Source of the DNA: Lingula anatina
Taxonomy: Eukaryota > Brachiopoda > Lingulata > Lingulida > Lingulidae
Direction of reading: 5' to 3'
DNA length: 64,000 bases
Assembly: GCF_001039355.2 (NCBI RefSeq)
Contig: NW_019774859.1
Coordinates: forward strand, 1-64,000
The notes under the pieces are model-generated. The model was given only the letters and a program-made list of their open reading frames with translations, did not search any database and was not told where the DNA came from. Positions 33,408 to 44,087 of the stretch are shown piece after piece. Position 1 is the stretch's first letter. Each line of letters opens with the position of its first letter. A program made the translations under genes and the position numbers.

Positions 33408-34436
33408 CCAACAGTGGTGAATTCAGAGGGGTGCGGGTGGGATCAGGGGTAAGGGGGTGCCTGACCCCTCCCCTTCACTTTTTCAAAAAATAATTACGTC
33501 ATCTTTATTATCATAAGCTTCGTGAATCAGAGTTTTGATTCCTTTTAATGGAAATTTAGACGATTAAACAATGTGTAACATAAACAAAAGACATGGGTAA
33601 AAGTGGCGTCCACCTCTCGAGAGAATTTTTTTTATTATTAATAAAGCGATATCAATGTAAAGAAACCAATTGTGTGCTGTTTATTGTGACGTATAATGGC
33701 CAGGGGCTTACCCCAACTTTTTTTCAATCACCTTATGCGGTCATAAGCGTAGAAAGATGGGGGCAGAAAATCCGACTGTTATTTGTCTATTTTTCTATAT
33801 GCCACTTAATAATACCACATACTTCGGGAATCCGAATGATAAATCCTATAAAGTAATTACTTATAAGAGCCATGGATTGCTGTAGCTTATTCGACAATTT
33901 ATCTTGTATTAAGTTGAGTCTGTAACTTACATATTATTTTAGGCATCACGTTATAGTACACGTGAACCGTGCTCAGTGGAAATAATATGTTACTCCTCGA
34001 GTTAATTTTCAATTTTCATGATCACACCAACGCTTTTGTCATGTCCCAATTCCTCTCTCGACCCCTTCATCTTAAGATCCTGGTAGTCCTATACATTGTA
34101 TTTAAATTAGAACAGTGCCCAGGTAGAGAAAGCAGGGGTCCTGCTCTTATTTTCTCTAATTCGGCACTATATTTTAAGTCCTTTCAACACTGTGCACTAC
34201 ATGTATTCGTTTAATTATGCCCGGATCGACTCGCCTGTCGACATTAACATGCTAAAGATTACTGGAAATAATTGTTTTGTTGGCGACCGCCTTTTTATAG
34301 CGAAATCTCAGTGCTATGCAAAATGATAATAATAATAGAGATACTTAACAAAATCAAAACTCATTTGATTTTATTTCTAAACATGAAGTTGTATTTGTAC
34401 CAATAACCAGCAAAGTCTAACCCTAACATCCCTAAT
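33408..34436. other. Spacer: 3' flank of the relic and of TRIM-c
   Basis: No gene. 33650-33700 resembles the 3' flank of cysteine-rich gene 2 near 9730-9760. 34060-34430 is the TRIM 3'-flank repeat also found at 10480-10800 and 15790-16150. Confidence 0.45.
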
Positions 34437-34442
34437 ACCCGA

Positions 34443-35231
34443 GTCTCACTTAATTGGAATCAGCAGGAATCTAGAAGAATGAGGCTGAATGAAGAATTTA
34501 AAAATTCGCACCACATTCGGGAAAAAAGTTTAAATTTAACTTAATTATTTTAAGAGTACCGTTGGAATACTTAGAATGCGCTTGAACTCGCCTGGAATGA
34601 TAAGTGCACTTTCGGCTGTTTTAGCTCTCAAATGCAGTTCGAATGTAGTTGGAAAACAAGGAATATCTATAATGCTATCAGAAGGCAGTCAGAATATTTA
34701 GAATATACTTTGAACGGCGCACTAGTGTAGTTCACTTGCTGGCAAAATTATTTTTTCAGCTCATCCGAGGCACATTCGAAACATTCTGGCGGGATTTTAT
34801 ATCCCCGTCACGGAATGATTAAGAATGGCGTCGAAAATACAATTCTTAGTGCATTCCAGGTTATTCGAAGAGCATTCTAAAAATTCTGAGTGCATTCCAA
34901 ATATTTTTACCCATTCTTGTGGCCGGCTCGAATGCTTTTGTCATGTCAAAAACTTTCGAAGGGCATTCCAATATTTGTAATATCCCTACAGTATTCCAAC
35001 TACATTCGAGATGCATTTGAGAGGTATAGTAATATACCTGGAATGTGCAAGAATAATTATAGGCCGGTTCGATGTACATTCTAAGTATTCCAGAGGGATT
35101 CCTACAAAGCCGTAATATTTCATGACAATTTTAATTAATTTTAATTTCCCTCCCGAATATGGCACGAATTTTTAAATTTAGAAATTCCGGCTGGCTCTGC
35201 ATCATTCCTACTGATTTCGAATAAGTGTGAC
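34443..35231. mobile_element. Foldback-type element with ~80-bp inverted ends and a GAATG/CATTC-rich core
   Basis: The left arm (34443-34522, starting GTCTCACTTAATTGG) and the reverse complement of the right arm (35152-35231, starting GTCACACTTATTCG) align along ~80 bases and share the stretch TTTAAAAATTCG. The core is packed with GAATGC and GCATTC motifs in both orientations, with no coding frame. A further partial end of the same kind (to about 35553, AGTGTGACAAGGG) suggests two overlapping or nested copies. The superfamily is not known. Confidence 0.65.
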
Positions 35232-36012
35232 GGGGGCTTTAAGTCACTTGCCTTTTCGAATCTTCCTCTAATGTTATCAGAATGTTTATAATGCTGTCGG
35301 AATGCCATGAGAACATTTAGAATGCAGTCATAGTGCAGTTAGAATACTGTTCAAATGCCATTCGATAATTTTCCACTTGGAATGCACTTCGAACGTTTTT
35401 AACATTAGAAAAACATTCGGGATGCCACAAGAATGGGTAAAAATATTTGGAATGCGCACGGAATTTTTAGAATGCTCTTCGAATATCCCGGAAAGAACAA
35501 ATAATTTCCGACGGCATTCTCGCTCATTCAGCCTCTAGTGTGACAAGGGTATAATGGCAACTTCTCATGTTCCTCACTTTAATGGATAGGGGATAACAGT
35601 AACAACGATATAAAAAAAACACCCTCCTAATATTTATAATTCTTGTTATATACCATATCAATCATATAGCTATAAAAACTCTTCACATGAAGAAAAAAAT
35701 ATCAACATGTTTCAAAAGATAAATCCACTGTTATCAATTATATTTTATAAAATAAATATATTAACTGTGAAAGAAATCAATTATTTGGTGATCTGCAAAG
35801 GATGAAAGTGCTAAAAGCGATCAAACTGATTACCTCATATGACTTTACACTTATACTGTGTTTACCAAATCCATAAATTCCGTATACTCTCAGCATGGAT
35901 ATAAAGCAAACATGGTGCTTGATGGTTCTAAAGTACGTTAAAATATGTTAATTAAATTTTCCTCTGTGATATTAATTACAATTCAAACATCATCCCAGTG
36001 TCAAATCATAAG

Positions 36013-38217
36013 TTATTTCTTATCAATATACTTATACGTGGATATTTCACCATTGAACGTTCCAACAACAAGATCCCCGTTACTGTTGACATCAACTGAC
36101 ATAGGATATTCAATGCCTTCACTTTTTGTTAAAATGTTACGTAGAAACCTCCCGTCTGAACCAAGGACAACCACCCTGTGATTACTGTAGTCAGCTATGA
36201 ATATGTGTCCAAACTTATCTACGCACAATCCTCGTGGGCTATTCAGTTGTCCGTCTCCACTTCCTCTCTGACCTTCCCCGTATTGAAACATGGCGTCACC
36301 CTGGGGTGTCACTGCATACACACATTGGGTATTGCTGTCGCTGACTATGGTTGCATTGATGCCGTGGTGGTATGCACAGTGCAGTGAACCTTTACTGCAC
36401 ATTGGGATAGGAATTCTGTTTACAAGTTGAAAAGATATCACGTCGTACACATAGATGCACTGTGCACCACCATCACACACGTACACCTTACCCTCTGTAC
36501 GGTCCACAGTGACACCCGAGGGGTTAAGCATATCACCCTGACCAAAACATCGGATAACCTGACCTGATGTTGAATACAGTCTACAGCATTTATCTTCACA
36601 TGTGACCACGAATCTATCATTACTGACTGTAGTGATACACCTCCCCCCTCCCTCTATACTGATCTCACGATTACATTTACCTGTGCTGGAGAATACGGAC
36701 GCTGTTTTACAACTGAATACGTCACCATTTGCAACTAAAATACACCCATCATCTGTGCACCGGATATCTACGGGCCAACCCTTCACATTAAAAGATATGC
36801 CCCGCTCTGGCGTTCCAAGCCAACAGATTTTCTGAAATTCCATCAGCTCGGGATAGTACGCTCTATCTTGTTTCAAACTTCCAAAATATGCATCCAAGGG
36901 ACCCTGGTATGTTTTGGCCGTGATGGACCCTGCTTTGATGGACAGCTGTGGTTCAGGTATTTTAGGAAACTGTAGCACAACGTCCATTTTTGTTTTCCCT
37001 GGTGTAAATGTTATGTCGATGATCTTGTCATCAAGGTCTGGTTCTACTGTCTGTAACTCCTGAATTTTAGTTTGGAGTTTTTTAGAGTGGGTCATGACCT
37101 CGGTGTCAGAACCGGTGTCTGTGAGCTGCTGAGCGAAATTACGAATGCTCTGAATGGAAATCTTAGTCATTTCTTGCTTGTCTTTTTCAGCTTCTAAAGT
37201 CTTCACCTGCGTGGAGGTGAGTGTCTTCACTTCTGCCGTTATTTCCTTGCTTTTGTCATCTATAACTTTCTGCATTTCGGTGTAATCTGACTGTACTTTT
37301 GTTTGGTACGTTTCCAAATGTTGTTTTACACTTTTTAAATACGCGTCGGTCTGTTGACGTACGTCCTTCTCTACTTGTTGATAATAAGCCCTGAGTTCTC
37401 TTTCAATGGTTTCACTGTTTTCTTTAATATCCTCCGTCATAGCTAATTTCTGAGAATCCACCATACGAAGAACCTTTCTATGATTTTCTGTAAACCTCTC
37501 TTCCATTCGTACAATGGCTTTCTCCGCCTTTTCAAAACGAGGCAGTTTCGCACCTGGGAAATAAATCAATTTTTCTAGTATTGACTCCCGCTGAACTTTC
37601 ACCACATCTCCAATTTTTTTAAAGTTGTGTTTACTGTGAGTTTCCAAAATACAATCTCTACATGCCACGATGTCATCCTCTTCACAATAGAATGTCAGCA
37701 ACTCGCTGCCGTGTTTGTCGCAGTATTGAGCTTTATCTAATACGTGGCGTAACTGATCTCGTATACTAACTGGGTTAGCTGACAAGTCTACTTGTGACAG
37801 AGGTACAATCAAATGACCCTTGCAATATGGAATTTTGTCGTGAACATCACGACATGTTGCGCACAGTTGGTTAGTTTCTGGGCAAACTTTGCACATGAAA
37901 GTGGCCTCTTTATGATTACAATACTCACAAAGTTTCCCCTCGGGCGCTTTCTGATCTTTCATGAAGTCTATTACTTTCCTTAAGAAGAAGTTTTTGGCGA
38001 GAGTTTCTAACCCACCTGGTGGTACAGGGGCCTCTTGGCGACACACGGGGCACGAGAACTTGTTCTGGACACCATTCTTGGCTGCATGGTCAGCAATACA
38101 TTCCAGGCAGAATGAATGGTAACAGGGGAGCACTCTCGGGTTTTTAAATTCCTCCAGACATATATGACACGTTAAAAAGTTCTCACTGAAGACGTCGTAG
38201 AATTCTTTCTCGGCCAT
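36013..38217 (-). CDS. TRIM-NHL protein, copy c (734 aa, intronless)
   Basis: RING (CHICLEEFKNPRVLPCYHSFC...CPVC), B-box 1 (CEYCNHKEATFMCKVC), B-box 2 (CDKHGSELLTFYC...HSKHNF), a long coiled coil, and an NHL propeller with PRGLCVDKFGHIFIADYSNH. The start MAEKEFYDVFSENF aligns with the internal MASKEMCS of copies a and b, so it lacks their ~10-residue N-terminal extension; its 5' flank is also unrelated to theirs, which places the duplication edge at about the start codon. All zinc ligands are present. Probably a RING E3 ligase like its neighbours. Confidence 0.93.
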   Translation of the reverse strand: MAEKEFYDVFSENFLTCHICLEEFKNPRVLPCYHSFCLECIADHAAKNGVQNKFSCPVCRQEAPVPPGGLETLAKNFFLRKVIDFMKDQKAPEGKLCEYCNHKEATFMCKVCPETNQLCATCRDVHDKIPYCKGHLIVPLSQVDLSANPVSIRDQLRHVLDKAQYCDKHGSELLTFYCEEDDIVACRDCILETHSKHNFKKIGDVVKVQRESILEKLIYFPGAKLPRFEKAEKAIVRMEERFTENHRKVLRMVDSQKLAMTEDIKENSETIERELRAYYQQVEKDVRQQTDAYLKSVKQHLETYQTKVQSDYTEMQKVIDDKSKEITAEVKTLTSTQVKTLEAEKDKQEMTKISIQSIRNFAQQLTDTGSDTEVMTHSKKLQTKIQELQTVEPDLDDKIIDITFTPGKTKMDVVLQFPKIPEPQLSIKAGSITAKTYQGPLDAYFGSLKQDRAYYPELMEFQKICWLGTPERGISFNVKGWPVDIRCTDDGCILVANGDVFSCKTASVFSSTGKCNREISIEGGGRCITTVSNDRFVVTCEDKCCRLYSTSGQVIRCFGQGDMLNPSGVTVDRTEGKVYVCDGGAQCIYVYDVISFQLVNRIPIPMCSKGSLHCAYHHGINATIVSDSNTQCVYAVTPQGDAMFQYGEGQRGSGDGQLNSPRGLCVDKFGHIFIADYSNHRVVVLGSDGRFLRNILTKSEGIEYPMSVDVNSNGDLVVGTFNGEISTYKYIDKK

Positions 38218-38988
38218 CTTGTGACTTTACCTCCCAGGCCGGGCACGGAGCTGTGTAGACGCCGACCCTATCGGGTAATTAATGTGAAAACTGCCTCGCA
38301 TTGATGTCGCCTTTTAGTATGTGAATAAAGTAATGGTAAACATTTCAAAAGAATAAGTGCACTATACAATGGTGAATGTATTTGGTATTCAAGTAGGTAC
38401 TCGCAACAAAGCCATTGGTGCGCTGTTGCTTAGTGCAGTGCGTCATAACAGAACTAAACAGTAGGAGCTCTGTATAATATTTGCGCAGAACCTTAAAAAG
38501 GGCCACGTCAACTGCACAATTTACAGGATCGTACTCTTGAGCTGGCTAGAAGAAAATACTGCCCTACGACATGCATTGGTGAAACTTGCATATGGGATGA
38601 AGATAGAACACAATGATGATATGAAATTATGATTACAAACTCAGTGTCACTTTGACAGTAACTCAGGAAAAACTAAATAATGTTTAAAAAATTACGGTGA
38701 TTTTCTTTCCTTCCCAAGAGCCAAAAAACAAATCAAGTAAAACGTGCGTCTATTAGTATACATGTCGCAGTGCTTGTATGTACTCGTAGTTCACATTTAC
38801 GTAGTACGCAACCTCAAAATAAAGTGAATCAATTAATGTACAGGTGCCTGGTAAACAAATGAACAAAGACGTGTAGAAATAAGAGGTCAAATGTGTGTTT
38901 TTGAAGACGGGGCGATGTAAGGGTTTGGTTAAGCTATGATATTCAAAGCACATTGTGTGGTGTATGCCTCCCCCTCCCTGTCTCTCTG

Positions 38989-39055
<67 letters not shown>

Positions 39056-39806
39056 TTGCGTGCATGCGGACCGAATACTCCTTTATTAGCACATTACAGT
39101 TGGAACATTTGGTGGAACGATGACATTAGAAAGGGGAGGGAGGGAGAAGCTGATTATGAGAACAAAGTATAATTTGTAGCGTAACCAGGTGGAAGTCAAT
39201 AACTGCATGAATATCTGTATATGAGGGTAAAACAGATGCAGTATAGGAGGGAAGGATGGTACTATGGTGGGGGGTCATGTTTTTCAAAGTGGGGACCAAA
39301 CAGTTGATTAATTAAGGGCCCCTTTACACTGGACGGCGTCCTTTCTGCGTCCAGCAGTACGGCCCCATTTGAGAGTTTAAAAAATATAATATTTTACGTG
39401 CCGACAACTGGCTGATCATTGAGCAATCATTCTGATACAAAATTAATGCTCGTGCCTCCTTATTAAGACCACAGCGATGCCAAATTTCATGGTCGCAGAG
39501 AGGACGCAGAAAGGACGCCGTCCAGTGTAAAGGGGGTATAAGCAATCGTCTGTATCACCAGCTTTCAATGCAGTATGGCATACTTTCCACAAGTAATGAT
39601 GAATAGGCTTCAGGTGATGACTAGTTGCGTTTTGATGACTACTAGTCGTATTTTGCCTTCTGATCTGATAACGANNNNNNNNNNNNNNNAAAAAAATAAA
39701 TCTAGAGCACAGGTGTAGGGTCATTGTTTGAGGACAGGATAACTCTGTAAAAGTGTTTAATTGGAAAAAGTAAGATTTCATCTCCCTTTTATCTTGGTTA
39801 ACATAC
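38218..39806. other. Intergenic with microsatellite and assembly gap
   Basis: No gene recognised; the missing 3' exons of the septin would be expected here but were not found. A (CT)n-(GT)n microsatellite spans about 38979-39053, and 15 N sit at 39675-39689. Confidence 0.5.
39319..39536. mobile_element. MITE-like element with ~33-bp terminal inverted repeats
   Basis: The left end CCCCTTTACACTGGACGGCG and the right end CGCCGTCCAGTGTAAAGGGG are perfect reverse complements, and the match continues through TCCTTTCTGCGTCC. About 218 bp in all, noncoding. GGGCC-type, TTTACACTGG-bearing ends and a nearby TAA on both sides recall PIF/Harbinger MITEs, but the exact target duplication is uncertain. 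Confidence 0.75.
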
Positions 39807-42295
39807 CTTGAGTTCCTTGTCTTGTTGTTTGAAGTCTTCATCTTCATCACTGTCACAGTCCGGAAACTCATAAATTTTGATGCCATGTTCATCTATCTCT
39901 TGAAGTACCTGTCATAAGAGAAGACACAAAAATGTGTTTTGGCTGAAAACATTTGAACCTTTAAAAGGGAAGATCAGAAAATGCTTGCTAGACTGACATT
40001 TCAAGAGACAATAATTGCATAGAATACATCAATGTAGGTGTATGCATGTGGGGATTTGTGGTGGTTTTGGTGTTAGATAAAATGGACCCTATAAGTATTC
40101 TGGTCAGTTATTTCACCAAAAGGTGTTTCATTGTGTGCTCATTTAAAAAAATTGATGGATGTATTCATCAACTGGTAAGGTCAATCTATAACTGTTCCAT
40201 GCAGTACAAAACTAAAAAAAGAAATAAGAAGAAGAAGAAGGAACTTATGAAGTGAATGAATAAATCCACATTTTTTTAAAAAGGGAAAAACATAACAGAA
40301 AAAGCAAGCACCACAAAGACATTTCATTTATCGGGATTCATTCAGTTTGAATCATCACTGACAAAATGTTGCAATTGAATTTGAACAAAAAGTGAAGGGA
40401 AAAAACTCATTTTATAAATATAAATGTGTATACTTTCAAATACTGGATTCTGTTTCAAATAAGCAGTACCTGGTTGGTACTGACTGCAAAGTTTACATCA
40501 CAGCCTGACTCAGCATCACAGTAAAACCATAAAAGTTAATTACACAAACAGTAGAAACATTTGAAATTACTCACGGAAACACATGCTCAAAATAAATGAA
40601 AATATTAGGTTTGGAGAAACCTGTGCAAGCAGTATATCTGGCATAATTGGATCACCATACTATCAAGATTTTGTAGGAAATTTTACTGTTTCAGCCAAAA
40701 CACTTAACTTGCCATAAGCTTGAATTTAGGGAAACATTTTTGTTACATTTGTAGCCAAATTTACATGGGTTGGTATTTAGGTAAGATTTTGAATAGAACA
40801 GGGCAGTCTATATATCTTTAAAAGATGCACTGTGCTGCAATGCAGCTCACTAACAACAGTAAGAGTTGAGTTAAATGTTATTAAGTTAATAGGTTTCGTT
40901 GACCATCATTTTGCAACACAATATGGCATTGCACTGTTATTTGCAACTGTACTTGGCACATGATATGTTGTCAGTGCTTCAAATTTTTAAAATGGGAGAT
41001 ATGAGAAAGAGCTTATGTAAAAATGTAAAACTTATTGCCATTTCTTAGATTCATTATAGTGTTTAATAGTGTTACATATATTTTTCTAAATATGTGGCTT
41101 CCTTTGTCAGTTCTTGACATGAAAAAAAAATTCCACCATTTTTGAAGAGTGATTATTTAGCAGTGATCTTGGTTTCTTCATGTGTGTGTGTGTGTTTGTT
41201 TGTTTGTGTGTGTGTGTTTGTGTGTGTGTGTGTTGGGGGGAAGGGGGGGTCCTCAATAACCTCAGAATCAAAACTGTTGGAAAGCTTTGTATTATTTATG
41301 AAGTGTTATCAAGTATTTTACTATTAGGTTATCAACATATCGTTGTTGACACATATTGTAAATGTTACAGTACCTATATATATATATATATTGCAAATGA
41401 CTGAGTGTCTGCTTGTGAAAGAAGATGAGTGAGAGTGATTTTTTTATAGTTTTTCAGCAATTTTGTATTTTTTTATTTTTTGAGATCTGTACTTTTTTGA
41501 GATATGCAAAAAAAAAAAAAAAAAATGTTGGAAACTCTGCATATATTCATGCAGCTAACTGAGCTCTGACTGGAATCTGTATAATCTGTAAATGGGAATC
41601 TTCACTTACTGAAGGTGCAAATATCAATGCTTATTAACTCTGAATTGCAGACAATTTATCGATGTTCTTTAGATAGGAACAAGTCTATATAAAATTTCTA
41701 TGTCAAATCTCTAGAGCTAAAAAGTCAACAGTGGCAATCTATCTCAGTGAGTTTAAAAAAGATGAAGTGGAGGAACTTCAAAGCACAAATAATCATTAAC
41801 AAAAATAGAAAAAAAACTTGAATGTGGACATATTTGCTAGTAAGGTAAATATGGACACTAGATCCAATGTTATATACTCAAGTGACACAGAAGAGTCAAA
41901 CTTCGTGTAGAGTTTTAGGCATATGACTCAGTGGTAACCAAAGTTGAGCTAACCTAAATGTGCTGGCCAGAAACTGAATGTGCAATTATAATGGTTGGAA
42001 TAGGCTCTTTCCCCACTGTTAGCATTTGAGGACATTCTATTTAACAATAAAATATTTCTACATTTCACTTACTCTGTTTTTTAACTTGTATACTTCAGCA
42101 GCAGTCAGTGTGTCAGCTTTGGCAATGATGGGAACTATGTTCACCTTTTCATGAAGTTGTTTCATGAACTCTACATCCACTTGTTTTAGCCTAAAAGTTC
42201 CAGAATACCAACTTGCCAATTTACAGCATGTTACAATTACCATTCCTGAGATTGCCTTTGATGTTAACTTATTCCATTCCATTTCCATACAAATT

Positions 42296-42347
<52 letters not shown>

Positions 42348-42605
42348 AAAAGAATATATCTGACATATGAAGACATTTCTTTTGTTTAATTAATAAAAAA
42401 GGTCAAATTTTCTAAAATAACGCATTCAAACAAAAATACTGAATGTGTTAAGAAAAAAAACCCCACTTACCCATGGCCACAGGGAGATATAAAGTATAGA
42501 CAGCAGTGGACTCGACTGTCTTGAATATTTCTTCTATTAACTCCACTTTCATCCTTAAAATACTGTGCAAACTGTTCGTCTACAAAGTTTTCCACTGCTT
42601 TGCAG
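39807..42605 (-). pseudogene. Septin, SEPT2/5 group, three internal exons only
   Basis: Exons (coding order) 42605-42471, 42190-42073 and 39908-39807 have GT-AG junctions and consistent phase. They encode the region after the Walker-type motifs: [12 protein letters not shown], then the G4 motif [10 protein letters not shown], then the septin-unique start [15 protein letters not shown]. The match to SEPT5-type septins is close and has no internal stop. Septins are filament-forming GTPases. The P-loop (G1) and G3 exons should lie upstream within 42606-44087 and the conserved C-terminal exons downstream, but neither was found, so this is a gene fragment or a misassembled gene. It is divergent in orientation from AARSD1. 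Confidence 0.8.
42297..42343. repeat. (CA)n microsatellite
   Basis: About 23 CA dinucleotides in the intron of the septin fragment. Confidence 0.95.
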
Positions 42606-44087
42606 CTAGATATGAAAAAAGTAATAGAACTAAAACAAGCAGATATTAATGAATACAGAATGAAGCTAAGGAGCTAAACATACACCAGCAATAGACTGGT
42701 AAAAAGTAAAATCATAATACATTAACAGATGGCTTTACATAGAATTTATTGATAATTCTTATTCCACACACTTATGGTTCAGGTAAAGTTTTGGTTAATT
42801 CCAGTATAAGTAAAACCATTTGTGCCTTCAGATCATCAAAGAGAAGGATGACAGTGTNCCAGTGATATAGCAAGGAAGTCTGTGGAAAATAAAAGTACAA
42901 ACTTGGCCTACTTTCACAGTTTGAACTTTAAAGCACCTATATGAAAATATTTGTAAATTTGGAAATCATATATTGATATATAAGTAGAATGTGATGATCA
43001 CCTAAAGTTAAAACTACAGTAATATAAAAGTAGGTCATATCAGAATAGTATTTTAAGGTGTTTACCTGGTCCATCTTTGAGAGTATCAGTTGCGATATGT
43101 CAGCATGTCAATAGATAAGTTAAGACACATTTAGTGAAAATCTTAAGATTCCCTTTAATTCATCACATGCACAAACTGGTTAAAGGCAGTGAGACAGTAC
43201 TTGGTTTGTTCAGCACTTCATCAACTTGTGTACTAATTTGCACTCCACCTAAGTCATGTCTTTGAGGTCTTACTTGCAGCAGAACCATGTAGCAAAGTAC
43301 TAGTAAGATCCTAAACTTAGATGACAGCTGATCACATTGTCTGTCTAATTGTTAACAACTGAAATGAGCACTAACATGATAATGATGCTATCTTTTTTTA
43401 CTATGCAGATGCTATCTTTTTTTTCTATACTGATTAACCATCCACATTAACTTTCACTATTTTCCCAAACAGATTTGTGAAAACTGTCTTATTTATATTT
43501 ATACCTATACATACATGTAAGAAGATAAAAATCCTTGGTTGAATAGAAGAGCTTGATTGCGCATCCCTGCTTTAAAAACAAACATGATGTATCAAACAGG
43601 TAAATTGTTCTTGGGATCGAGTTATAAACCCAAGTAATGTAACTCTTCGAGGATTTCCACTTACAAAACGCCAAAGACGAAAGTGAAACGATCAAACAAT
43701 ACTTTTTGTTTTGGTAAATGAGACTCTAGGGTACACCATGTCGAGGTGATGTGAATCTTTCGGGTTGACAGATCTACCCCTGTTTAAGGTAGTCAGCTGA
43801 GTCACCGCAATATCACAACAGTGAAACTTCAAGGCAGACGGCCTTGGTTTGCATTCCTTGAACTTCTTAAAAAGCTACTTTTGGTTAATGACGTTGCAAA
43901 AATTTGAAAGGATAAGGGCGTCACTTACCTCTGAAATAATATACGGGCCCTTTGTTTATGATATGTGGAAAAATAAGCCTGGTTTTAGTGATGTTTTACA
44001 TTTTCTACCTTTCCCAGAAAAATGGCTGAAATTACCCAAGATGCACCACGTTGTGGTCTCGATATGCGAGAGTGAACGAGATTTGAC
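42606..44087. other. Spacer between the septin fragment and AARSD1
   Basis: No exon recognised; a single N at 42858. The region next to 44088 should hold the AARSD1 promoter, but no TATA box is evident. No septin P-loop codons were found on the - strand. Confidence 0.5.

Noticed and set aside
38936-39172. Leu/Ser/Cys-rich open frame
   Set aside because: It is the translation of a (CT)n-(GT)n microsatellite.
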